Shown here one piece after another: positions 49,962 through 62,957 of a DNA stretch of 64,000 bases. The notes under the pieces were generated by a model that saw only the letters and a list, made by a program, of their open reading frames with translations, was not told where the DNA came from and made no database searches. The stretch is from positions 11,607,501 to 11,671,500 of the forward strand of contig OZ020307.1 of NCBI GenBank assembly GCA_963971305.1, given 5' to 3'. The DNA comes from Arcuatula senhousia. Lineage: Eukaryota > Mollusca > Bivalvia > Mytilida > Mytilidae. Within the stretch, counting starts at the first letter, position 1. Each line of letters starts with the position of its first letter. The translations under genes were made by a program, and so were the position numbers.

Positions 49962-52062
49962 CTATTTAGGCAGGTTTTCCTCGTAAGTCCCATCTCCTTT
50001 GTAGCCGGAGACGTACCCTTTGTCGTCGTATCTGTACTCCCGTCCGTCTATTCCACGGCCTTTGCCGGAATCGTCAAAACGCTCTTTATGTGAACCAGTA
50101 TATTTTGTTGCATCGGTCAAGCGGTCAACAACATCAACTTTTGCTGCTTTCTGAAACAATAGAATAAATAAGTGTTGCTGAAACTAAAGACTGAGAATCA
50201 AAATCTTTTTTTTTTTCGTTAATTGAGTTCAGGACTGACTAATAGCTATCTTGCTATCTATTGGGTCTGCAGAAATTGACGCAAGACTGGTCACGTGAAA
50301 TAGTGGGCAAGTTTTTAGTTTCTCGAAAATGCCGTTACGTTCAGTGCCCGGTTCGGCTTCGTGAAATACTTCTAAGTAATTTTCCTCTATGTACACTCAT
50401 ACTTAGTGGCTGTAAAAAATTGTGTTCTTTTTTGTTCAGCATATTTCAAACCATGAGCTGACCATCCCTTAGATTGTATCTATTTGACTTTTAAAAATAA
50501 TCAATGAACCAATCAGTGCAAGAATGTTTTTTAGGGCAGAGAAGAAGACAGTTTTGTAAATACAATATGTATATATAGAAGGACTATAACATTAGAAAAG
50601 TAAATCAACCTCCATAAATATTCGAAACAACACACATAAAATTGGATAAAGAATTTTTGCTATTGCAGGTTTTTTTCCTCCTTTTTCTACATGATATCGC
50701 CACATGCTCTATTATCTTTCTGTTTGATATGACTACAACTTACAGTCCCCTTCACAATGCCGCCACCATGACATGCTTCAATTCTCTGTAGCAGGGATGC
50801 AACTGCTTTATCAAAGTCTGCCAAAGATTTTTCACTTTTCATCATCTGGCTTGCAACATCTGTGAAAAGCTTTCTTACATTTTCTTTGTTCTTTCGCATA
50901 TCCAAATCCCTAAATAGACAAAATTAAAGATTAAAGGCAAGACCAAAGTTATTGTTTCTGTTACGTATAAAAACTCGGTATAGAAAGTAATAGTTCAGAC
51001 AGAAAAAAAATGACGAGTTGTAAAATGATTCTTATGCCTCAGCTACGAAAGTAGAGGGGCATATAGTGTTCGGGTCCGTTCGTCCGTCCCAAATCCCAAT
51101 ATTACCAAATTCCCACTTACTTACAAATGCCACATCAATCATATTGGTATGTTAGGTGCACCTAGTGATGCACTATATTGGTATGGTAGGTGCTCCTAGT
51201 GATGCTTAGCACAATGTATGCTTCAGATGCTGGCTATGACCTATATTTTCCGCATGAATGACCACTTATAGAAGAATTGTTAAATCCCATAAAATTATAC
51301 CCTTGGAACAACTTCATGGTTTAGAGTGTGGAAAAAGAATAAATGCTGCGAGATGGGACATAATGTCTGTTGGACATATTCTTTTTTAAGACTGACTCAC
51401 CAGTGCAATCATGCATCATCCATTAAAATGTTAACTATCTCTCCTTTTTACGCCCCACAAAAAAGATGAGCACGTGTACCCGTTTTCAAAAGTAATTGCT
51501 TTGCACATATTGTTAGCTGGTTAATTAACGATTTTTTTCTTGAAAAAAGTCTCGCGTGTATCTCTACATGTTAAATCATTTTCTCCAAAAGCTTTAATTC
51601 TTTATAATAAACCATAATGAATTGACCAAGAAATAACAAAGACTTTAAGTTTATCCCGTTTCGTTGAAAAAACTCAGTTGTGAGTAAGTTTGTCTTTGAC
51701 CAATAGTAAAAGTAAATTAGGAATTTTAATTAATACTGACTCTCCAGCGCAACCGTGCAACAATTATTAAACTTTTTACCACTCCTCCTATTCACATCAC
51801 AACCCACCCCACCCAAAATTACGATGTGCACGTTAAAGCTATAGACATACTTGTTAGCTGGTTTTTCGGAATATTTCTTGAAATAAGTTTCGCAAGTATT
51901 TCTGCCGGTTAAATCTTTTGGGATGACCTGCTTCATGATTTTTCCAAAAGCTGTAACTGTCAATACATTGCTGTCTTTCTGTCTAGCTACAACTTTATTG
52001 ACCTCCTGGCAGGCACTGATGACTTTTTCTAAGTCCCCATCTGGAATGGTCGCTGCTGCCAT
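49962..52062 (-). CDS. TPPP/p25-alpha family protein, paralogue 1
   Basis: Three coding exons: 52062-51851, 50909-50744 and 50150-49962. They total 567 nt and 188 aa, with intron phases 2 and 0 and all GT/AG borders. The protein starts [14 protein letters not shown]. The core has an EF-hand-like helical region ([26 protein letters not shown]). The C-terminus carries the family signature [20 protein letters not shown] and [11 protein letters not shown], then [15 protein letters not shown]. Vertebrate TPPPs are about 176-219 aa, and they bind and bundle microtubules. The start is fixed by a good context (ACCATGG) and by paralogue 2. A 5' UTR exon is likely to end at donor 53285 and join acceptor 52070. 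It lies upstream of nothing in the same operon sense, but a tandem copy sits 4.6 kb away. Confidence 0.92.
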
Positions 52063-53285
52063 GGTTGTCCTTAAATTATAGTGTATAAAGTACATAGTAT
52101 ACATGTTACTGGACAACTTAGAATCCACTGGGTTTCCGGAATCCTTCTAAGACAATTTAAAATTCGAATTTCTCAAAAGACAAATATTGAGATATCCAGC
52201 CTTTGTACTATAGATTTGAGATACCCAGATCTGCTAACCCCTTTTGTTACGCCTTGGGTTCGGTTTTGTCTCGATCTTCACTTTCGTACTTTTGACACTC
52301 GAATGGCCCTTTGGTACCAATTTGCTTCTTAAGCAAGAACTGAACATTGAAAATTTATATATATGACTACTAAATCAACAAAAAAACCTTTAAGTTTTTT
52401 TGCAACAAAATTAAGGTCATCTTTTGACCTACATTTTCTGCATGCATGACTCAGGTTAAAGTTGTGGTTACGTTCCATCTCTCAGCAACCACAAGTGGAA
52501 GAGAGGTGCTGTTTGATAAGTGGATATTGATAGAGCTACTCACGAAGTGGCTGCTTGTAATTCTTTGCTTTACTTGTTATTCATGTTATTTATTTATAAT
52601 TAATCATTGTAATGATCCTGCCCCTTGAGGGACCATGATTGGAAATAAAATATGTCTTATGTAATATAGATCCTCTGTAATTTTCTCTTTTACTCATTAT
52701 TTTATATTCATTACAAAACTTCTTGAGACTTTCGATGTATTACTATTAATCCATCGATAACAGTAATTTAGAACTATTCCCCTGCATATCACTTTTTCAA
52801 TTGTAAGCTGCTTTGGTGCCACGCCCAGTTTGAATTAGTCATAAATGTATATGACAGTAGAAAGGACGTAATTGTTCAAGAAATCATGTTTCAATGTTAA
52901 CTATTATCATTATTATTCAATATCATTTTGATCTTTTCTTCGCTAGGACATCTTTTCATCTCCTCCTCAATAGGGGGTAAAAATAATACTCCTGCCAGCG
53001 CTATAGCATGTATAGCAAAAAATGATCTTGATCTTGTGAATGACTGTGAGGCGCAGTGCCAGTCTTTATGGCAGATGCGAGCGAGTTTATTGAAACTTTC
53101 AAATCTTTTTCTTATATAACATGTATAAATCTTAAATCTATGTATTTAGTAAGTAACATCTGTAACTGATTGATTCTGACAGGAAACATTACTACATGTG
53201 TGTAAAGAAATAATGTTTACAAATACACAAACATGTAACTCATTATAAATAAGTAATTACCTACATAAGTCTTAATAGTTCTTAC

Positions 53286-53340
53286 CTCCAGCTAGTTTAC
53301 TACTGCTCGTAGATATACAGAATCAAATCCTCAAACTTTA
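53286..53340 (-). other. Candidate 5' UTR exon of TPPP paralogue 1
   Basis: On the minus strand, GCTGGAG/GTAAGA is a strong donor at 53285. It could join the acceptor (TTTAAG) just before the ATG at 52062, leaving seven UTR bases there. The upstream boundary and promoter are not determined. Confidence 0.35.
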
Positions 53341-53737
53341 GCTGAACAACAAGAATCTCATCAGTGACGTATAAATATCAACGACAGTTATTATAAACTG
53401 ATTCTTTTCATAAAAACAAAATATTGATCGTGTGGTATACTTCCCCCTTTTGGAAGATTTGAGGGGGGGGGCTAAATGGATATTACTGGCAACATCTGCC
53501 CTTGGTGTATTAATCTCAGACGAACGATAAAACATCGTTTAATGATCTCAAGCTTGTGTTATTTGTTTCCATTTAGATAAGTATATTTTTCTTTGATCAG
53601 CATCTTTGATAATGCTGGATATTTTTTTTTTCATGAAAAGGCAATATCTAAAATATAGAATGGACAGATGATATCGTGGCTTGTTGTTTTTTTTATTATG
53701 TATTTCATTTTCGCCGAAGTGTGAGTTTACACTTAAT

Positions 53738-54304
53738 TAAGTATGTCTCGCCTGTCCGAACCATATGATCAGAATACCTCATTTATTTATTCTCGCCTGT
53801 TGGCATAATAACAGAATGCATTAAAAGTTTACCTAGGCCTTGAGTATCATCTGATTCTAGATATCATAGTCATTGAGAAAGAACACAAAAAAGACAAAAT
53901 TAGCTCATTTAGTGTAAAAATAGAGTCAAGGTCAGATGACATGGTGAGAAACGCGAGCAAATTAATCTAAGCCCTCAATATCCAAAATATCAGATGTCTA
54001 GCTATTATACTTTTCAAGAAATTCATATTCCACAATACTTCAACATTAATCAAAGTTTACAGCATGAAAAGACCCAAGTTCACAAAGACCTAAGTTCACA
54101 GAGTCAATGGGGTCAGGGTCACATGGCATTGTAACAGTTGCGTAGACCATAACCTCAACTGTCTGTATACCTAATATCAGATGCCTAGCTATTATACTTT
54201 TCAAGCAATTCATTGTCCACAAAAGTCTTACAAAAAAGTTTACGCCGCCGCCGGAAAACCTATGTCTCGCCTTCCGCAACTATTCGTTGCAGGCGAGACA
54301 AAAA
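53738..54304 (+). mobile_element. GTCTCGCC-hairpin family element
   Basis: Starts AAGTATGTCTCGCCTGTCCG. Ends with TATGTCTCGCC...GGCGAGACAAAAA, a 3' hairpin around CTTCCGCAACTATTCGTTGC. Internal units repeat ATCAGATGYCTAGCTATTAT and GGGTCAGGGTCACATGGCAT. It sits upstream of TPPP paralogue 1. Confidence 0.7.
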
Positions 54305-54309
54305 CTACA

Positions 54310-54510
54310 CATTTTCAGCCGGTGTTATATTGCCATTTTTCCCCCATGCCAGTTTTTCCCCCCGGAAAATCTGGATCGATCTAGTTTTCCCCCCGGGGGG
54401 AAAAACTGGATCATTGCCATTTTTCCCCCTAGGAAAAATGACAATACGTATACATATTGTAGATTTCCCCCCATGCCAGTTTTTCCCCCATCGACGTTTG
54501 GCATATCTTA
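54310..54510. repeat. Palindromic TTTTTCCCCC cluster
   Basis: Repeated CCATTTTTCCCCCATGCCAG and CCAGTTTTTCCCC blocks occur in both orientations around TTTTCCCCCCGGGGGGAAAA. Open frames reading FFPPCQFFPP are by-products of the repeat. Confidence 0.6.
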
Positions 54511-55435
54511 GCTTTTCAGTGGATACATGCTTATACCAGTCTGTGATTTTTTTTACGGAAAAATTAATGTAGCTTTAATATGATTTATACGCTTTTTCTT
54601 ATGAAAATAAAATATTTAAAGTTCGTATCTTATAAATAATTTTTATTTATATTCAGCTTTAACACTTTTGAGGTAATCTATATATATGATAAGAAATATT
54701 TGAGGTACGAATTCAGTATTGAAAGCATTATCATCATTAAAAAAACCATAGCTTCATCTTTAAAATACCAAGTCGTTTATGCCTTATTCAATGAAAGATT
54801 AGAAACAGTAGATCTCTTTGCAATTGACAATGACTTGGCTTTGTGTCAATATGAGGTGGACAAGTTTTACATTAATATTGCATGTCTACTGCATGGTTCA
54901 ATTTAACTCGTATTCATATTTACTTCGGGTTGTCTTTTATTATAGCTTTTATGTGCCAACGACGACGACATGTCGGAATAGGACATTAGATTTCAAGTCC
55001 GACCATGCGAAAATTACTACGAAAACCGCACAGGGAATGATTTGACAATTGGCAGGATTGTTTAGTATGACCAAATGTATGCCCTAGGGGGATGTTCAGC
55101 CCTATAGACCTTTAAAGATTTCTGTTTGGTGTCCTCTGTTGGATATACATGTCCCATAGATTAATTCTTCCAGAAGTCTTTATCAAAGATTACGTTTGTA
55201 CTCTATTTGTTCTTTATGAAGAAGGGGGTCTTCTTTGACATTTTATGATAAGTTTAGAACCTTTTGCATATCTGTTTCAGTAAAGTATATTTTGGGGATT
55301 TAGAGTAATAGTTTCTTGTAATTTTGATTTTATATCCTCATGATGCTTATTTATCTTTAAAGGTCGACTTATTAGAATTTGTGTTTGATTCGTCTGTTTT
55401 TCAGTAACTTTTATTATACAAAGGGAAAATAGACT

Positions 55436-56060
55436 TGATTAGGGAAGGTTGGCGCCAAAAAACTAGTTTAACCCCGCCACATTTTAATGTGCCTGTCCTA
55501 AGCCAGGAATCTTTATCAAAGCTTATGTTTGTATTTAGTCGAATTTATGTTAATTGTTTTTTTGTCAAGAAGATGGTCTTTCAATGCACTTTGGGATTGT
55601 ATTTTATTTTCAATCCAGGGGCCAATTGAAAAACAGCGAGCAGCGACCGCTGGTCACATTGAAGGCTGCTGGCTGTTTTCCATTGTGGATATTTAAAATA
55701 TACGTTTATAATGTAGGTTGTGTCGCGTACACTTATTCCACATCTCATTTTCTTCTATTGACTTTACAATCAAAATTTTTGGAAACAAATTTTGTCTTCT
55801 ACAATCATATGTTGAAAGATGCACAAAAAGATGCTCAATCTTAGACCCCAATCTGCCTGAAGTATGCAAATGAGAGATTTTGTTAGGTTGCTTTGTATGA
55901 GTTCACTCTTGTTACGACTTGTTCACGTTGGTGATTTCCGTTCGGTTGATTTTGTGCTTTGTGTTTTTTCGTGCTGTTCTTGTTCATGTTTACCGGTTTT
56001 GTCGTTGCCCTTTCGGACTTTTAACACTCGAATGCCCCATTGGTGCCTCTTTGCTTCTTA
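55436..56060 (+). repeat. Dispersed mussel-type repeat
   Basis: Phrases AACTAGTTTAACCCCGCCAC, GCCTGTCCTAAGCCAGG and ACACTTATTCCACATCTC also occur inverted in the 46500-47360 region. The AACACTCGAATGCCCC segment also occurs near 52295. No gene content. Confidence 0.6.
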
Positions 56061-56487
56061 TTATTTGGTTACCCCAGTGCCTAAACTAAAAATGAAGGAC
56101 TTAGTTAACTTAGTATCAAGAATTTCGATTAATAGATTAAAGCTGAATTCCTTATCCCTTCATTTTCAATCGACTTAATTCATACTTTAACTTCGCGCAA
56201 AACAATTGACATGGTTGTAAGTTGATTACTCAGATATAAGACCCCTCGTAAAAAGAAATATTAACAAGAATTTTAATCAGTGTGTCAATCATATTTTTAT
56301 TATTTCTCGTAAATATTTACAAAAAAATCATAAATAGTATAAATATATCTTTTTACAACAGAAATACCTGAAGCATTTAAAATTTGGATAAAAACGAAAG
56401 AAAGTGTAAATATAGGATAAGATATCACAGAAGAGTGCACAACACGCTAGTGTCTAAAGAAATCGCTGATTCGTCTTCTACTTGGCA

Positions 56488-56493
56488 TTTATT
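56488..56493 (-). terminator. Candidate AATAAA polyadenylation signal of TPPP paralogue 2
   Basis: AATAAA on the minus strand, about 148 nt after the stop codon at 56641-56643, giving a plausible 3' UTR of about 165-175 nt. Confidence 0.5.
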
Positions 56494-56640
56494 AAGGTCT
56501 TTCCCAACACAAATAAATAGACTGAAACTAAAATTATTGCTATGAGCGAAACAAACTGTTTAGTCTATTATCACGTACAAACGAACCAACGCCAATCATT
56601 TGTACATGTTTGCATTTTCTACCTAGACAATTGTCTTTGT

Positions 56641-58426
56641 TCAATGCTTTTTGTCGTAGGTATCTTTTCCCTTGTAGTTGCCGACATATCCGGTATTGTC
56701 GGCCCTTTCTTCGCGCCCATCTATTCCCTTTCCTTTCCCGGAGGCGTCAAATCGTTCCTTGTGGGCCCCGGTATATTTAGACGTGTCTGTCATTCTATCC
56801 ACGCCACCAACTTTAGCTGTTTTCTGAAGAAAGAAAATGTTATTCTTTCATGTTTCAAATAAACCAAAAAGAAACAAAACTAAACAAAATTCAAGAGTTT
56901 ATCGACACGGCCAAAAAAAAAAAACAACAACAAAAAAGTAAAAAAAAAAACAAAGAAACAAAAAAAATCGCGGCAATCTTTTCCACGGATCGGTATTAAA
57001 TGCCCTGATGAAGTCATTCTTAGATAATACGCAGTGTAGAGCAACGACCACCATTCTATATTGAATCCTGGTGGTTCCATTGTGCACATAATTCTTAACT
57101 ATTGTTGTTTTCATTCTGTCTGACCCGCTGCAGTATACCCTCCGCTCATTATTGATCACTGGAGAGACTAGAGGTTTCTGCAGTGGACCAAAGAGCTGAT
57201 TTCAGTCTGTTTACTTTTGTTACACGGATGTTCTGACTATTGTGTTCAATTATTCAACGTTTCATTGTTATCACCTAGAATCAAGAATTTCAGAGGAACT
57301 TAATACCGTACTTTAGTCAGTCAGACTGCCTTCAGAAGCGAACATAAAACGGTCGGTTAAAATCAAGTTTAGAAAAGGATGAACGCTGGCTTACAGGTTA
57401 GGTATGTTAGAAAATAATAAAAATATACTTGTTTTTCAGCTTGAAACAGAAGTACTAGATTACTTAAACAAAACAATTGTGCTAAACAACGAGCATAGCA
57501 ATCAAATATTTTTTTTAATTCAAAAAATCCTAATGGGAACTTACAGTAGTGCCAGCTGTTATATCGCCATCAATACAAATTCTAGAGATAAGTTCTGCTG
57601 CACATTCATCTAAGCTCTTTCCTTTACATTTAGCATCGTTCTCCTGTAATACTTTGGCCTCTTCTGCCAACAAGGATTTTACCATGTCTTTATTTCCAAG
57701 ATCAATTACTCTGTAAAATAAAAAAAGCTTGATTTTGCAAGCGGGGTGCATTATCTACAACGCCGCCACCACCTGAACGCCCGGTGACAAGCCAGTTCGT
57801 TACCAAATGAGCTAAAGATTAAACCTGAGTCAAGTTTAACCTATAACCAACTCGATAACTTACGGGTATATATCATAATTACCTACTAAGGGAATAGATT
57901 TAAATTTTACATCTATTATCATTATTTTCAGACATTCTTTATATTTTATGCGACCCTCACCAGCGTCTTTCTCCATTAAATTTGTTTTCGATCTTTAATC
58001 TATGAAACTCCATATGATTTTTAAACAGCACAACATAATATTCTCATTTTGTAGTATAAACATTATGGTCATTTTTAAAAAGCAATGAAACAAAAATCTT
58101 TAAACCTTTTTATTACAAATCAAATTTACAGCTAAGTTCCAGGCAAAATTTTGCAACCTTCCTTAGGCACGTTTCGTCTATGTGAGAATATGGAAATATT
58201 GATTCACTTACTTGGTCTTCTTATCACAGCATTTTGTAAAGGCAATGTCACTTCTGTCTTTAATTGGTTTCTTATCACTGATACGCTGGGCGGTGAGTTT
58301 GCCAAAGGCCTGGTTTGTCAGTTTGTTGGGGTCTTTGCCTCTAGAAACTGTTTCGTTATACTTTTTGCAAGCACCAACCACCTGTTTACACTGGTCATCG
58401 GAGATATTACAGCCTGCTGATGCCAT
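56641..58426 (-). CDS. TPPP/p25-alpha family protein, paralogue 2
   Basis: Three coding exons: 58426-58212, 57710-57545 and 56823-56641. They total 564 nt and 187 aa. Intron phases (2 and 0) and the 166-nt middle exon are identical to paralogue 1, which shows a tandem duplication. It starts [12 protein letters not shown] in context GCCATGG reversed on this strand (AACCATGG). The core has [15 protein letters not shown] and [18 protein letters not shown]. The C-terminus has [31 protein letters not shown] and [14 protein letters not shown]. The N-terminal half is much diverged from paralogue 1 and richer in Cys, while the C-terminal signature is conserved. Expected role is microtubule binding and stabilisation. 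The division of labour is unknown. Confidence 0.92.
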
Positions 58427-60480
58427 GGTTTAAATCTAAAAAAAAGGAATATAATGTTAACTTTGATACAAATCATATTCCTTGTCTATACGCAAAACTT
58501 TTCGGATTGTCCATTTTTTTCCCAAAATAAGTAAAATTCAATCCTAGTTACCTTTCTTTGGTGATTTAAAGATTGTCACACGTTAGTATTTTATACTTCT
58601 GTAATCAGTTGAAGAGTTTTTGATGTCCGTAAACCGACGGACGGAAACCAAACGAACGGACATTGTCACATAATAATTAGCCACCATCTTGTATGCTTTA
58701 GTTTAAGTAGTGGAGTAGATTATTGCTTAATTCTTGCGGTCTTCGTGTCATTCTCTCCGACTGAATTGATATTTGTAGATTTGATTTTCATTGTATCTGT
58801 TTGATTTGCTATTTCGAGACAGCGGTTATGGCACACAATTATACAATAAATGTTATAATAAGATGAGGAATAAGCACAGGGACTTGCTCCTTTGGGATGG
58901 AACAACCATTGATTGGCGACAATACAAAATTCAGTGGAAATCAACGATCAGCTTCTATATGTGATTTGTGGTTGTTGTCCGTCTTGCAATTACCCATATA
59001 TTGAAAATGCAATGCATATGGTTCAAACAAACCTTAATTTGAATTATCAATGAAAATACTTTTCTGAATACAGAATAACTAAAACAGAGAAAAGATGTAA
59101 AAACATACTAGTAAGTTTTGGCAAACTGATTCCACGTACATATGGAATCTGGAAAGGTAACACATATTTGGGGTCTTAACCTTCACCCTATTGATCGTAT
59201 CACAAAAATAACACATACGGTAAAAATCATAGAATGAACATAAAACACAAAGATAACAAGAATAAACATAACAAAACAAAAGTTTGAAAAAATTGAAAAC
59301 GGATTGATGTTACATAAAGATTGATTGATTAGTTGATTGTTCGTTGTTTGTGTTCGTATCTCGCAACATGAAAAAGTATAACTTCAACCCGAAGTGACGA
59401 ACGAACGGATCCTAATACGAAAAGACCCTCTACTTTTGTAGATGGGCATGATGACCAAATATATTGATTCTAATTGACGATATTTCATAAATATTTAAAT
59501 TAAATCTCCTAAATTGTATGGAATATTTACAGTGTTTTGACCACAAATAAGTTAACTGTAGATTTGTGAGGATAAAAATAACTGAACTGGTTCTTTTCGG
59601 TTTTTAAATGCTCTCTTTGTTTGGTGATTTCAAAAGCAAGTTGGAAATCAATAATGAGATCTGCACCAATAAGCATGGTATTGGTAAAGAATAATGTCGT
59701 CTGAATTTCAAAAGTTTGACGCAGAAGTCGCAAGAAGACTTAAACAAGTGCACGAGATAGGACGAAGAAACTGATTTCATCTGAGAACATAACAGCAAAC
59801 CACCTTGATACCATGCAACCGAAAGAATACTGCGAACATTTCACAAACGCAAGATTTGGAAAGGTTTTAACTTTAAAAGCCAGCAGCTTTAAAAATAACT
59901 AATTAATAAAGAATTCCATTAGCAAAACTAAAAATAGTTTTTTTTATGCTTTTTTTTATAATTTTACACGTTTTGCAAATTGCATGGTCTTTTCAACTTA
60001 CACGAACAGAAAAGTCTAACTACTTACAGTCTTTTCTTTAGGAAAAACCATCGCTCATATATGTAAAAAGGAAAGCTTTCGAAATATATATTTTTTTCCA
60101 TTCTAGACCCAAATAAGTTCAGTAACATAGAACATTGTGACAGTTTAGTTGCATACAACAGATAATTCCTCTATTTAGAATATCGATTTTGTGCATAGTT
60201 ATCTTTTTTCTCCCCGTACTTAATATACTTGCGATTTAGATATGACCAAAGTATCATTTCAAAACTATAGTCAGATGACGAATTTTAAGTGCTACAAACG
60301 GCAAAGTCAACTATTTTTAAACAGACTAATTTATAAAGAAATATTTTCGCCGAAGCTTTAATGAGATTTAGTATATAATTGTGGAAAGTCTTAAAAGAAC
60401 AAAGTAAAAGACGCTTACCTTAAAACGATCTGCGTTGCAAAATCTTTGAATGTAAACAACCCGTTACCGTCAACTTGAAA
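58427..60480 (-). other. Upstream region of TPPP paralogue 2 with candidate UTR exons
   Basis: An acceptor (TTTTTTTTAG) lies nine bases before the ATG. Possible donors for 5' UTR exons are at 58551 (AAAG/GTAACT) and 60418 (TTTAAG/GTAAGC). The stretch is otherwise AT-rich with only short meaningless frames. Which donor is used cannot be told from sequence. Confidence 0.35.
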
Positions 60481-61810
60481 TACCACGTGACAATCACAGA
60501 AAAAATGGTTATTTTAAAGGATTTACAAATATTGGCAAATCAACCATAACAGCGCATGATCAAACGATCAATATAATTACATATGATATTTATTATAATA
60601 AATTACCATATAATATAAAAAGTCTTCTTTTCCATGACCCTGATCTAGGAAAATTGTATTTAGGTACTACTGTTCGTAAATCTATATGCATTTAGATCAA
60701 ACAAAAGAAAATGCAAGAAAAATCGCAAATGTGTTGCAAAAATCGGGATAAGTTTTTTTTTCACAAACAATAACGTAAAATATTTTAAAATCTTGCAATT
60801 GTTCAAACGTCATTTTGTATTGACGTTTAAACGCATCCCCCTTCCAGTTTTTTTTTCTATCCCTAACGTAACCCCCCCCTTTTTCCCCACAAATCTACCT
60901 TTTGTAGTTGTACCCACGTCCTTGATATAAAAATAACTTGTACCCAAAAGGTCCAAAAGGTTCTCGTAATAAAATATTATACAAAATTTAATGTTGATTT
61001 ACATGAAGTTCGACAAATGAAAACACATTCGATCATTACATGAATTTTCATACCCCAGAACTGTTACCAATAATAGGATTTGAAGGGTAAAAAAGCCGAA
61101 AAGAAAAGGGTCCTGGGGCCAAAAAAGTTATATTTTCTTCCGTTTTCTCCAATGTGTCGACATAAATTTGGCAAACCAGTGTTTCAGCCACCCTTTCTGT
61201 TTTTTGTTTTTTGAACAAACTAGTGTTCTAGCCACCCTTTCTTCTGTGAACGTAACAAACACTATTATATTTATGACACTTATTAATATTTAATAAACTA
61301 TATCTTATACGGTCACTACCAGCTTATTAGCAACGTGTAAAATAATGACTTTTAGTACCATGAGACCATTAGTTTTCATCCATCATACATAAAACCATTA
61401 TCATTTAATGTCCCTGTAATTAGAGCCACCATTCAACAAGGGAGAATGATATTTAGAAACGATAAGTCAGCTATATTGATGTGAAATTTTACAGGATGCT
61501 TAGCAAGACTGGACATGCAAGATACATGAGGATTTCACCTTTAAAGAAATAATTTATAAGGGTGTTGTTAGGTGGATTTCTAAATTTACAACACTTTAAC
61601 CTAAAGATAAGTTTCATTTCACTGACCCTACAGTTGTCTCTATACTTAATATGCGGATTACATTGCCCTCGTCTAACCCAAGCAACCATTTAAATATTAA
61701 ATGGTTATTGATGCAAACAAAAGTTCAAAGCAATATTAACAAGAGGCTCTATGTACGTTTGTTTGATTATATAATCATATGCCAATATCCTGTGTGTAGA
61801 ATATAGCTAG
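60481..61810. other. Intergenic DNA, no gene recognised
   Basis: AT-rich with C runs (about 60868) and a partial duplication of a CTAGTGTTTCAGCCACCCTT-like phrase at 61170-61240. A 66-codon minus frame at 61489-61689 has no family I know. The ACAAGAGGCTC at 61739 is a truncated start of the pearl-like family. Confidence 0.4.
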
Positions 61811-62595
61811 ACAAGAGTTAACACTTAAGTATGTCTCGCCTGTCCGCATCTGTCAGAATACCTAGTTATTCAACTATTCATTTATTAACTCACCCCTGTG
61901 ACAGTTGCCTGGACATTTACCCCAACTGCCTGTATACCAAATATCAGATGCCAAGCTTTTCAAGTAATTTATTTTCCACAAAAGTCTTACAAAGAAGTTT
62001 ACGGCATGAAAAAAAAACTAAGTTCGCAAAGTTACTAAAGCGTGAAATTTTGGTCAAGGTCACACGGCATGGTTACACTCGATTAGACCATTACCCAAAC
62101 TGATTGTATACCAAATATCAGATGCCTAGCTATTATACTTTTCAAGAAATTCATTTTCCACAAAAGTTTTACAAAGAAGTTTATGGCCTGAAAAAAGAAA
62201 GTTCACAGAGTAACTGGAGCGTAAAAATGGGGTCAGGGTCACACGGCATGGTGACGGTGACAGTTGCGTAGACCATGACATCAACTGTCTGTATACCCAA
62301 TATCAGATGCTTAACTATTATACTTTTCAAGAAATTCAATTTCCAAAAAAGTTTTACATAGAAGTTTATGGCCTGAAAAAAAGAACTATGTTCACAGTCA
62401 CTAGAGCGTGAAAATGGGGACAGGGTCACACGGCATGGTGACAGTTGCGTAGACCATAAACCTAACTGTCTGTATACCCAATATCAGATGCCTAGCTTTT
62501 ATACTTTTCAAGCATTTCATTGTACAAAAAAGTTTAAGCCGCCGTAATACCTATGTCTCGCCTTCCGCGACTATTCGTCGCAGGCGAAACAAAAA
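61811..62595 (+). mobile_element. GTCTCGCC-hairpin family element with tandem units
   Basis: Starts ACAAGAGTTAACACTTAAGT then ATGTCTCGCCTG, and ends GGCGAAACAAAAAC after a TATGTCTCGCC stem. About four units of roughly 150 bp repeat CCAAATATCAGATGCCTAGC, TCAAGAAATTCATTTTCCAC and GGTCACACGGCATGG. A further copy begins at 62600 and is truncated after about 60 bp. Confidence 0.75.
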
Positions 62596-62767
62596 CCATA
62601 GTTAACACTAAAGTATGTCTCGCCTGCTGGCTCCATAGGAATACCTAGTTATTCAACTATTAATTCAGTAATTCTCAACATTTTCCACTTCCCATGTTTA
62701 GGGGATAAGAGTTCATGTAAAGTCTCACATTAGAAATTTATTTTTTAAAACTCTTTGATATCAGCTT

Positions 62768-62957
62768 CCATACCCGTAGCCAGAATTTTTCAACAGGGGG
62801 TTCGAAATGTGAAAAGGAGGGTTCGATTTCCCAGATTTTTCTGACTTTAATAGTGCTTAACCGATTTTTCACCTGATTTTTCCTTATTTTTATCAATTTT
62901 TTTGTCCAAGGGGGGGTTCGTCCGAACCCCTCGAACCCCCCCTGGCTACGGGTATGG
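62768..62957. mobile_element. MITE with CCATACCCGTAGCCAG perfect termini
   Basis: CCATACCCGTAGCCAG and CTGGCTACGGGTATGG are exact inverted ends of a 190-bp element. The interior has inverted GGGGGTTCGAA/TTCGAACCCC-like blocks. TSD not resolved. Confidence 0.75.

Noticed and set aside
54213..54572. 119-codon frame with FFPPCQFFPP repeats
   Set aside because: Comes from the palindromic TTTTTCCCCC cluster and overlaps other frames with the same pattern.
55864..56178. 104-codon plus-strand frame
   Set aside because: Lies in a dispersed repeat whose relatives (near 52295 and 46310) are not open in the same frame.
61489..61689. 66-codon minus-strand frame
   Set aside because: I recognise no family and there is no splice or promoter context; left as unassigned intergenic DNA.
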